The notes beneath the pieces were generated by a model. That model did not search any database. It was not told the DNA's origin and was given only the letters and a program-made list of their open reading frames with translations. A stretch of 64,000 nt of DNA from QWQI01 sp964608915. Lineage in GTDB: Bacteria; Planctomycetota; Planctomycetia; Isosphaerales; Isosphaeraceae. Positions 8,816 to 16,334 of the stretch are shown here, one piece after another. Position 1 is the first letter of the stretch; every line of letters starts with the position of its first letter. Position numbers and translations under genes: made by a program. The stretch is from positions 62,001 through 126,000 of the forward strand of contig CAZSQA010000001.1 in assembly GCA_964608915.1 (NCBI GenBank), in the 5' to 3' direction.

Positions 8816-9010
8816 GTGAGCAAGGCCTTTCCAGGGGATTCCGCGCGATCGTCACGAACCGACCCGCCTCCGAGGGCGAATTCAGGAACCGGCATGTCCG
8901 GGCGGTTACATTCCGCTTGCGATCGGGTAATATCATACGAAACGCAACCACGCCTGGGGACCGATACTTCACCCGCCCGATCCGAAATTTCCGCTGGAGA
9001 TCCTGCCTCC

Positions 9011-11290
9011 ATGATTCGCCGAAGCCCACTCACGAAGCGTTCGCTGCTCGTGGCCTCACTAGCCCTCGGCCTGTTGGTGCCCACTCTGAAGATCCGCATC
9101 GTCAAGGCGCAGGAAGAGGCTCCGAAAAAGGTTACGGAGTCTGCCAGTTCCACGAATCCCGCCGTGCCAGCCGCAGGCCATTCGATCCATGGCGAAGCCT
9201 TCAACGAAGGCCCGCGCCGGGCCGCCGTGCTCAAGCCCGGCCAGGGCAAAGTTTCGTTCCCGGTGACGACCGCCTCGCCCGAGGCTCAGAAATTCATCGA
9301 TCAGGGTGTCGGCCAGCTCCATTCCTTCTATTACTTCGAGTCGGAACGGTCGTTCCGGCAGGCGGCGAAGATCGACCCGAACTGTGCCATGGCCTATTGG
9401 GGCATGGCGATGTCGAACGTCAATAACGCCAAGCGGGCCAACGGGTTTCTGGCCGAGGCCCGCAAAGCCGCCGCGAAGGTGAAAATCACCCCGCGCGAAA
9501 CGGCCTATATCGACGCCCTGGAAAAGCTCCATAAGCCGAACACCGACGAAAAGACCAGGCGAAACGGCTGGCAGGACGGCCTGGATCAAGTGATGACCGA
9601 CTTCCCCGACGACATCAACGCCCATGCCTGGTACGCCCAGGCCGCTTGGGAAGGTGGCCGTGTCAACGGCGGCGTCGGCAATCGCAAGGCCGTCGATCTC
9701 GTCATTCAGTCCGTCATGAACAAGCAGGCCGACCACCCCGGCGCACACCACTACCGGATTCACCTTTGGGACGGTGTCCGCCCGGCTCGTGCCGTCAAAT
9801 CGGCCGAAACGTATGCCTCCACGGCCAACGGCATCGCCCATGCCTGGCACATGCCGGGGCATACTTATACCGGCCTCCAGCGATATCCCGAAGCTGCCTA
9901 TCAGCAGGAGGGCTCGGCCCGGGTCGATCATGCCTATATGATCTCTGACCGGGTGATGCCGTTCGAAATTCATAACTATGCCCACAATAACCAGTGGCTT
10001 GCAACGACTTATAGTCATATCGGCCGAGTGAAGGATGGCCTGGCTGTCTCTCGTGATCTCATCGACCAGCCCCGCGACCCTGGTAAGAATCACAAGAACG
10101 ACGGCGGATCGAGCCAGCGCAACGGCCGGGCTCGTTTGACCGAACTGTATGTAAAATATGAGCTTTGGGACGAACTGATCAGCGACGTCGAAAAGGGCCT
10201 CCTCGACTTTTCCGACGTTCCGCTGGAACAACGCATGAAGTGGCAGGCTCTCGGCCAGGCGGCTTTGGCGAAGGGCGACAAAGACTTGCTGGGCAAGCAG
10301 ATCGCCGCGGTCAAGGCGATCGTCGACGAGCAGGAGAAAAAGGCCGAGAAAGACCGCGACAAGGCACTGCTTTCGACATCCCAGACACTTTTGACCGAAC
10401 TTCAGGGATATTTCGACCTCATGGCCGGCAATGTCAGCCCGGCGTTCGAAAAATTCGCCAAAGTCGGCATCCGGCCGGAACGGATGGCCCTTCTTCATCT
10501 TGCGGCACGTAATTACGGGTTCGCCGAGGCCGAAGCGAAGAAAGCCGCGGATCAGGCGAAAAACCAGTATCAGCCCCTGGCTCAATATGTCGAGATTCTC
10601 GAACTGGTCGGGAAGACGGACAAGGCGAAGGAGGCTTACGCCAGGCTCATACCACTGGCACGACATGCGGACAAGGAGACGCCGATCGCCAGGCGTCTGG
10701 ACGCGATCACGGGCAAGTGGAAATCGGCAGGCTGGGCCGCTCCGGCCGACCCTGACGCCGGTAAGCCGATCGTTCCAGGGCAGATCGATCTGACGAATCT
10801 CGGTCCGCTGGCCTGGCACCCGGCCCCGGCCGTGGACTTCGAGTTGCCCGACACCGAAGGGAAAATCTGGCGGATGTCGGATCGTAAAGCCACCGGCCGC
10901 AACACGATCGTGATCTTCTTCCTGGGCGGGAAGTGTGCCCACTGCATGCAGCAGTTACAGTCGTTCGGCAAGGAGTTCGAGAAATTCAAGGCGGCTGGAG
11001 ATGACATCGTCGCAATCAGCACGGACGACCTGGAAAAATCCCGCGAATTGAAGAACAACGCCGATGGCGTGAAGTTTCCCATGCCGATCCTGTCCAACCC
11101 CGATCTCTCGATCTTCAAGACCCATCACGCTTTCGACGATTTCGAAGACGTGCCGCTGCATGGCCTGTTCATCGTCGACGCCAACGGTATGGTCCGGTTC
11201 CAGCGGATCAGCCCGGATCCGTTCCTGGACGTCGACTTCGTCAAAGCGGAATCCGCCCGCGTTCGGAATCTCGTGAAACACGGAAGATAA
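9011..11290 (+). CDS. Secreted TPR protein with C-terminal redoxin (thioredoxin-fold) domain
   Basis: The 759-residue product starts with a signal peptide (basic RRSPLTKR, then LLVASLALGLLVP). Most of the protein is alpha-helical TPR-like repeats, for example SFRQAAKIDPNCAMAYWGMAM. From about residue 605 it has an AhpC/TSA-redoxin domain with PAVDFELPDTEGK, IVIFFLGGKCAHC (Cys642, Cys645) and VAISTDDLEKS. A C-X2-C in a secreted redoxin suggests thiol reduction outside the cytoplasm, with TPRs holding a partner. The start at 9011 is chosen because it supplies the signal peptide; the frame is open back to 8459 only as non-coding overlap. The M50 protease gene begins five bases after its stop. 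Confidence 0.8.
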   Translation: MIRRSPLTKRSLLVASLALGLLVPTLKIRIVKAQEEAPKKVTESASSTNPAVPAAGHSIHGEAFNEGPRRAAVLKPGQGKVSFPVTTASPEAQKFIDQGVGQLHSFYYFESERSFRQAAKIDPNCAMAYWGMAMSNVNNAKRANGFLAEARKAAAKVKITPRETAYIDALEKLHKPNTDEKTRRNGWQDGLDQVMTDFPDDINAHAWYAQAAWEGGRVNGGVGNRKAVDLVIQSVMNKQADHPGAHHYRIHLWDGVRPARAVKSAETYASTANGIAHAWHMPGHTYTGLQRYPEAAYQQEGSARVDHAYMISDRVMPFEIHNYAHNNQWLATTYSHIGRVKDGLAVSRDLIDQPRDPGKNHKNDGGSSQRNGRARLTELYVKYELWDELISDVEKGLLDFSDVPLEQRMKWQALGQAALAKGDKDLLGKQIAAVKAIVDEQEKKAEKDRDKALLSTSQTLLTELQGYFDLMAGNVSPAFEKFAKVGIRPERMALLHLAARNYGFAEAEAKKAADQAKNQYQPLAQYVEILELVGKTDKAKEAYARLIPLARHADKETPIARRLDAITGKWKSAGWAAPADPDAGKPIVPGQIDLTNLGPLAWHPAPAVDFELPDTEGKIWRMSDRKATGRNTIVIFFLGGKCAHCMQQLQSFGKEFEKFKAAGDDIVAISTDDLEKSRELKNNADGVKFPMPILSNPDLSIFKTHHAFDDFEDVPLHGLFIVDANGMVRFQRISPDPFLDVDFVKAESARVRNLVKHGR

Positions 11291-11294
11291 GCGC

Positions 11295-12431
11295 TTGAAA
11301 AAAAACAACATGCCGCTCTGGAAGCGGCTCGTGCTCATGGTCGTCTCCGGCTGTGTCGGGGCGATCACCGTCATTCCTCTGGCGATGGCTTTCAAGACGA
11401 CGCGATCGCCCATCTTCACCTGGGCAAAGGCCCATGACCTCGATGTGGCGATCGTCGTTCCGGCATTACTGGCGATGTTCGTCGGCTGTTTCGTCGCCGC
11501 AGTCGCCGCACATGAATTCGGGCATGTTCTGGCAGGCCTTCGAGCCGGTTTCCGGTTCGCTTTCGTGCTGTTCTGGCCGATTCAGATCCGCCGTCGCGGT
11601 CAGGGTGGCATCAGCGTAAGTAGGGCGTTTCGCACTGGGCTTGGCCTTGGCGGTATCGCAGGAATGACGCCCGAGCCCGGCATCGATCTGCGTAGGGGGT
11701 ATCTCATGCTCCTTGCCGGCGGGCCGCTATCCAGCTTCGTGTGCGGAGTACTCGGAATCCTCGGATTCTTCGTCCTGAGACACGCTTATCCCTTTCCCGC
11801 GGCTCTGCTCTGGTCGTTCGGCCTGTTCGACCTGCTGCTGTTCCTCATCAGCATGACGCCTTCCAGCGCTGGCGGATTTCTTTCCGACGGAGCGGCGATT
11901 CGGCTGTTGCGCAAGGGAACTCCCGATCAGGTCGGGCCTTACATCGACGCGATGGAGATTTCATCGGCATGGACCACAGGCACACGCCCGGGAGCCTGGA
12001 GTTCCGCCGCGATCGATCGTCTCACGAAAGTCTCGCCGGACGACCCCCTCTCGAACCGCGCGCCCTATTTCGCCTTTCTCCACTTGGCGGACCAGGGGAA
12101 ACTTGAGGAAGCGAAGGTCTGGATGGACCTCCTCCTGGAAAAAATGGACGGCGTCCCTTTGCTCCTTCAGCCCCAATATCGGCTGATGAATGCCTGGCTG
12201 ATCGCCAAACTCGGAAACGCGCAGGAGGCCCGCACAATCTTCGCCACCGTGAAGGGCGGTCTGATCGACAAATGCGACGTCGCGATGGTCGAAGCCGTAA
12301 TTCTACAGGCGGAGGGCCGAATCGAGGAAGCTCGCGACCGGGCCCGCGAATCCCTGAACCTGGTCTCGGCTTCCATGATGCCTGACGCTCACGGATTCGC
12401 GAAACATCAATGCGAATCGATCCTCGAATGA
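11295..12431 (+). CDS. M50-family membrane metalloprotease with C-terminal helical repeats
   Basis: The 378-residue protein has an N-terminal membrane domain with AAHEFGHVLAG (His73-His77 zinc motif) in a transmembrane helix. A second conserved segment, SPSSAGGFLSDGAA, supplies the usual third ligand Asp of site-2 proteases, although the NxxPxP part is altered. From about residue 210 it is soluble and helical, resembling TPR repeats (GKLEEAKVWMDLLLEKM). It starts at a TTG four bases after the TPR-redoxin stop; an in-frame ATG at 11310 is an alternative, and neither has a good ribosome site. The tight spacing implies one transcript with the redoxin. The substrate is unknown. Confidence 0.78.
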   Translation: MKKNNMPLWKRLVLMVVSGCVGAITVIPLAMAFKTTRSPIFTWAKAHDLDVAIVVPALLAMFVGCFVAAVAAHEFGHVLAGLRAGFRFAFVLFWPIQIRRRGQGGISVSRAFRTGLGLGGIAGMTPEPGIDLRRGYLMLLAGGPLSSFVCGVLGILGFFVLRHAYPFPAALLWSFGLFDLLLFLISMTPSSAGGFLSDGAAIRLLRKGTPDQVGPYIDAMEISSAWTTGTRPGAWSSAAIDRLTKVSPDDPLSNRAPYFAFLHLADQGKLEEAKVWMDLLLEKMDGVPLLLQPQYRLMNAWLIAKLGNAQEARTIFATVKGGLIDKCDVAMVEAVILQAEGRIEEARDRARESLNLVSASMMPDAHGFAKHQCESILE

Positions 12432-12452
12432 GAAATTTGCGGCAGGTTCGGC

Positions 12453-12501
12453 TATACTGAAATATCGATACGATGCCGCCGAATCCGATACGGCGGCATC
12501 G
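12453..12501 (+). promoter_or_regulatory. queE leader: -10-like box and 11-bp hairpin
   Basis: A TATACT box (12453-12458, 5/6) lies before a perfect 11-bp inverted repeat, 12471-12481 with 12491-12501, around a 9-base loop. If transcription starts near 12465, the hairpin is at the very 5' end of the queE mRNA, 34 bases before the start codon. No good -35 hexamer and no T-run are present, so it does not look like a normal terminator for the upstream gene. Confidence 0.45.
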
Positions 12502-12535
12502 CCACGATCCGTTCCTTCACCACGGACCAGGCAAG

Positions 12536-13276
12536 ATGACGATCTCGGCGAAAGCCGAAAATTCGACACCCGCACAGCCCTCTTCAGCCGTGCCGAACCC
12601 GCGACTCGCCCCGATTCTGGGCCGGTCGAAAGGTTCGCTCGTCGTTCATGAAATTTACAGAAGTCTCCAGGGTGAAAGCACTTACGCTGGTTGGCCATGT
12701 GTCTTTGTCCGCCTTACGGCGTGTCAGCTTCGGTGTCACTATTGCGATACCGTGCATGCATTCAACCAGGGACGGGAAATGACGTCCGACGCCTTGTTCG
12801 AAGCCGTCATGGCCTATGAAGACACGCCCATCGTCGAACTGACGGGGGGCGAACCTTTACTTCAGGCCGAAGCGGTTCCGCTGATGACACGATTGTGCGA
12901 TGCCGGAAAGCGTGTTCTGGTCGAAACTTCCGGAGCGATTTCGACCATCGGAATTGACCCTCGTGTCCACGTCATTCTGGACGTCAAAACTCCCGGATCG
13001 GGCGAATCCGAAGCCATGGACTGGTCCAACCTGGAACGCATCAAGGCGGGCGACGAGGTCAAGTTCGTCATCTGCGACAAGGCCGACTTCGACTGGTCCG
13101 TCGAAGTGGTCGACCGCTACGAACTTACGGCCCGATGCCCGGTCCACTTCAGCCCATGTCACGGCAGGGTCGGCCTGGAAGAACTCGCGGACTGGATTCT
13201 TGGATCCAGACGTAACATTAGATTTCAAATGCAGTTACATAAAGTGATCTGGGGCGCGGACAGGCGCGGGGTCTGA
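12536..13276 (+). CDS. queE: 7-carboxy-7-deazaguanine synthase, radical SAM
   Basis: The 246-residue enzyme converts 6-carboxytetrahydropterin to 7-carboxy-7-deazaguanine in queuosine/preQ0 synthesis. It has IYRSLQGESTYAGWPCVFVRLT followed by the radical-SAM cysteines Cys63, Cys67 and Cys70 (CQLRCHYC), then ELTGGEPLLQ and VETSGA, all diagnostic of QueE. Length is normal, with a slightly long N-terminal tail. The ATG at 12536 is chosen; the frame opens at 12473 but those residues fall in the leader hairpin. No other queuosine gene is in the window. Confidence 0.92.
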   Translation: MTISAKAENSTPAQPSSAVPNPRLAPILGRSKGSLVVHEIYRSLQGESTYAGWPCVFVRLTACQLRCHYCDTVHAFNQGREMTSDALFEAVMAYEDTPIVELTGGEPLLQAEAVPLMTRLCDAGKRVLVETSGAISTIGIDPRVHVILDVKTPGSGESEAMDWSNLERIKAGDEVKFVICDKADFDWSVEVVDRYELTARCPVHFSPCHGRVGLEELADWILGSRRNIRFQMQLHKVIWGADRRGV

Positions 13277-13301
13277 CCGGTCTCCGTTCTCGAAATGACC
13301 T

Positions 13302-14090
13302 TCAAGCCTGTCGATCGGCGAAAAGCGCAAGTGCGTTTCGGGTCGTGATTTCGCCGCACCGTTCTTCGCTCCAGCCCCTGAGTTCCGCGACGAATCGCCC
13401 GACGACCGCCACCCGAGCCGGCTCATTCGTCTTGCCACGAAAGGGATGAGGACTCAAAAACGGAGCGTCGGTTTCCAGAAGCAGACGATCTTCAGGAATG
13501 CTGCGGATCAAGTCGTCGAATGCGTCAGAATCCTTGTTGCGGAAAGTGCTGATGCCGCCGAAACCGAGGTGAAGTCCCAATGCCATAAGCCTTTCGGCAT
13601 CCGACTTCGTGCCCGTAAAACAGTGCAGGGTGCCTCGGAGCGGTCGGCGTCGAGATTCCAGGAAATCGAGAATTTCGGCCATCGCATCTCGGCAGTGAAT
13701 GACGACCGGCAAGGCGAGCCGTTCCGCCAGATCCAGATGACGCGAGAAAAAATCGATCTGGACGTCGAAAGGGGCATCCTTCCAATACTTGTCCAGGCCC
13801 GTTTCGCCGATCGCAACCACATTCCGGTCTTCCGCCAGTGTCTCGATCGTGGACCAATCTCCCGGTGCCGTCAGATGCGTATCGTTCGGATGGATCCCGA
13901 CGGCCGCGCGAACGATCGGTGCCTGCGCCGCGAGCTCCGTCACAGAGCGTGCGTCTTCAGCGCATGTCGCCGCCGAAACAATTCTTAAGACACCTTCGGC
14001 TTCGGCTGTCGCGATGATTTCCGAAACACGATCCGCCAACTTGGAATGGGTCAGGTGGGCATGGGTGTCCACCCATTTTGGCAGCGGCAT
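13302..14090 (-). CDS. tatD: TatD-family metal-dependent hydrolase / DNase
   Basis: The 262-residue amidohydrolase-fold enzyme carries the TatD signatures in order: VDTHAHLTH, GIHPNDTH, AIGETGLDKYW, VVIHCRDA, GTLHCFTG and LLLETDAPFLSPHPFRGKTNEP. These provide the metal ligands and active site of TatD 3'-5' DNases. The ATG at 14090 begins just before the first metal motif; an ATG three codons earlier (14099) is equally possible, and the open frame further upstream lacks protein-like composition. It converges on queE with a 25-base gap. An AT-rich palindrome lies about 100 bases upstream. Confidence 0.9.
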   Translation of the reverse strand: MPLPKWVDTHAHLTHSKLADRVSEIIATAEAEGVLRIVSAATCAEDARSVTELAAQAPIVRAAVGIHPNDTHLTAPGDWSTIETLAEDRNVVAIGETGLDKYWKDAPFDVQIDFFSRHLDLAERLALPVVIHCRDAMAEILDFLESRRRPLRGTLHCFTGTKSDAERLMALGLHLGFGGISTFRNKDSDAFDDLIRSIPEDRLLLETDAPFLSPHPFRGKTNEPARVAVVGRFVAELRGWSEERCGEITTRNALALFADRQA

Positions 14091-14099
14091 CGAGATCAT

Positions 14100-14644
14100 C
14101 CACGTACGGTCTTTTGGGACAGGGCGTATTCCGCGTTCAATCCTGATCGGATCGAGCTCGAAAATCAATCCGGACCTCGATCGGACATGGCATAAGAATA
14201 GACTATGTCTATTGTTATCACAGTTCGATGCAAACCACGGACCGCTTTCAAAGCTGTCCTGAGAGATTCGAATCGGAATCGTCTTTGATGGAAACGGATT
14301 TTTCCGTGAAATCACCCGGGGATTGCAAAAAGAGTATGGAGAACGAAGACAGGCTTCGAAATCAGGTCGACCTCCAGATCGGCTCAAAGCGAACGGACGA
14401 TCTGATTCGAATGGCTTAGAGTAGCTTTCCGTGGCGACATAACTATCGGATGTACAGATGCTTGCACTGCGATCCCATCGGATCGCCACGATCGTAACGA
14501 CTCACACGCGATCTTTCTGCTACTGCGTATTCGCTTGACACGAAACGGAATCGATTCCTGTCGCGTGATCGAATCCGTTTCGAGAAAGCCGTGAAGAAAG
14601 CGTGAATGAGGCATATGGCGGCGGCAGGATTTGGCCGCAATTGC
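14100..14644. other. Divergent intergenic region upstream of tatD and nusA
   Basis: About 545 bases that are AT-richer than the genes. Short open frames exist on both strands, but none has a ribosome site or protein-like composition. Apart from the dyad at 14192-14218 I see nothing else with clear structure. Confidence 0.6.
14192..14218. promoter_or_regulatory. 27-bp operator-like palindrome
   Basis: Twelve-base arms (14192-14203 and 14207-14218) flank a 3-base centre and are complementary except for one g/g pair at 14196/14214. The inner arms read AATAGAC and GTCTATT. It lies about 100 bases upstream of tatD in the divergent gap, where a dimeric repressor or activator site would be expected. 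No family can be assigned from the sequence. Confidence 0.5.
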
Positions 14645-14673
14645 TTGACAAACGGACAAGAAATCCTTTTAAT
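14645..14673 (+). promoter_or_regulatory. Strong sigma-70-type promoter of the nusA-infB operon
   Basis: TTGACA (14645-14650, perfect) and TTTAAT (14668-14673, 5/6) are separated by exactly 17 bases. The predicted start near 14680 gives an untranslated leader of about 228 bases before nusA. It is the best promoter match I see in the window. Confidence 0.75.
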
Positions 14674-14679
14674 TAGTCG

Positions 14680-14907
14680 TCAGCGAGCATGCGAAGGCAT
14701 CAGTCGGGGCCTTATTTCTCGATCGGGTTTACCGTTCGGTAAAACGTTCGATTGGCGGTTCGATAGGGGCCCGAACGCGTTCCCGGTCGACCGTCCCGAA
14801 GATCCCAGCCGCAGCCGATGTGGCGCTCGGAAATCGATCGAACAAGCGTGTCTCGTCCTGGTGGATATCTCGGCGCGAAACGCACGATGCCGAGTCGGAG
14901 TGATTGA
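14680..14907 (+). other. Long 5' leader of the nusA operon
   Basis: About 228 bases between the predicted start and the nusA ATG. It contains a 6-bp hairpin with a GTTC loop (14728-14743) not followed by a T-run. No open frame in it has a ribosome site, and no rimP-like gene is present although rimP precedes nusA in many bacteria. NusA operons are often autoregulated, so the leader may be regulatory; this is inferred. Confidence 0.45.
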
Positions 14908-16221
14908 ATGAGCGTCGAACTGGTCCGCCTGATCGAATCCATCCAACGCGACAAGAACGTCGACAAACACGTTCTGTTCGATGCCATCAAGACGGCGCTG
15001 ACCAATGCCGCCCGCAAGCATTATCCTGATGTGGAGCCTGAAACGATCGTCGTCGAGGTCAATGAAGAGACCGGCGACATTCTGACGACCAAGGGCGGAG
15101 AGGTGGTCAAGGAGTCCGACTTCGGCCGGATCGCGGCCCAGACCGCCAAGCAGGTCATCATTCAGAAGATTCGCGAGGCGGAACGGGATTCGCAGTTCAA
15201 CGAATATCATGACCGGGTGGGTGAACTGATTTCCGGCACGGTGCAGCGGATCGAAGGGGGCGTCGTCTCCGTCAATCTGGGCAAATCGGACGGTATGTTG
15301 CCCCGCAGTGAACAGATCCCTGGAGAGACGTTCGACATCGGCAAGCCCGTGCGGGCCGTGATCACCGAAGTCAAGAAGGCCGGGCAGCGAGTCAAGATCG
15401 TTCTCAGCCGGCGTCACCCGGACTTCGTTCGGCGACTTTTCGAACGGGAAATTCCGGAAATATCCGAGGGTGTGATCTCCATTCGAGCGTTGGCTCGTGA
15501 AGCAGGATTCCGGTCCAAAGTGGCCGTGAGTTCGCTGGATAACAAAATCGACGCGGTCGGCGCCTGTGTTGGCGTTCGCGGCACGCGTATCAAAAACATC
15601 GTCGACGAACTTGGCGGTGAGCGGATCGACATCGTTCGATGGAACGAATCGCTTCAGGTTCTCATTCCCAACGCATTGCAGCCAGCCGAGATCGAAGAAG
15701 TCATGCTTTGCCATTTGCTCGGCAGGGCGGTCGTTCTGGTGCGTGACGATCAGCTGTCGCTGGCGATCGGAAGGAAGGGGCAAAACGTCCGGCTGGCGAC
15801 CAAACTCGTCGGCTGGGACATCGAGATCCGTACCGCTGAAGAACTCGACGGTGACATCGAGCGAGCCGTGGCGGATTTCATGAAGATTCCCGGAGTCGAT
15901 CAGGAACTGGCCGAACGTCTGGTTGAGCAGGGGATACTCGGTTACGATGATCTTTCGGTCATGGAGGTCGAGAGTCTTGTCGCCACGATCGAAGGTCTGA
16001 CCGATGATCTGGCCGAGCATCTCGTGCAATCGGCGGAGGCTTTCAGCGAACAGGAGACGCCGGATACTTCGGCAGAACAGGAGTCCGGCGAAGGGGATGC
16101 GGCCGCTGACCCTGAAGTCGTACAGGAAGACGGAGCCGCTTCAGGAGCGGAAGCCGTCGTGTCCGAATCGCCGGAAGCGGAAAGCTCCCGGCCTGTCGAC
16201 CCCATGCTGTCGGATTCTTGA
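14908..16221 (+). CDS. nusA: Transcription termination/antitermination factor NusA
   Basis: The 437-residue protein binds RNA polymerase and nascent RNA. It has the N-terminal polymerase-binding domain (MSVELVRLIESIQRDKNVDK), an S1 domain (VGELISGTVQRIEGGVVSVNLGKSDGMLP), two KH domains (GACVGVRGTRIKNIVDELGGERIDIV and LAIGRKGQNVRLATKLVGWDIEI), and a helix-hairpin-helix segment (IPGVDQELAERLVEQGI). The last 60 residues are an acidic, low-complexity tail rich in E, A and S. It is the first gene of nusA-infB-rbfA, a widely conserved order. Confidence 0.96.
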   Translation: MSVELVRLIESIQRDKNVDKHVLFDAIKTALTNAARKHYPDVEPETIVVEVNEETGDILTTKGGEVVKESDFGRIAAQTAKQVIIQKIREAERDSQFNEYHDRVGELISGTVQRIEGGVVSVNLGKSDGMLPRSEQIPGETFDIGKPVRAVITEVKKAGQRVKIVLSRRHPDFVRRLFEREIPEISEGVISIRALAREAGFRSKVAVSSLDNKIDAVGACVGVRGTRIKNIVDELGGERIDIVRWNESLQVLIPNALQPAEIEEVMLCHLLGRAVVLVRDDQLSLAIGRKGQNVRLATKLVGWDIEIRTAEELDGDIERAVADFMKIPGVDQELAERLVEQGILGYDDLSVMEVESLVATIEGLTDDLAEHLVQSAEAFSEQETPDTSAEQESGEGDAAADPEVVQEDGAASGAEAVVSESPEAESSRPVDPMLSDS

Positions 16222-16334
16222 GGTGTCGAACCGCATTTTCCGTCCATCGTGTCTGAAGAGTTCGATTCGACCCCCTACATCCCCCCGCAGGCTAGCGAAG
16301 CATTCTTCCAGACCAGGCGACCAAGGAGCGAGAT

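Noticed and set aside
14384..14659. Short open frames in the tatD-nusA gap.
   Set aside because: No ribosome sites and composition unlike coding DNA; one overlaps the nusA promoter.
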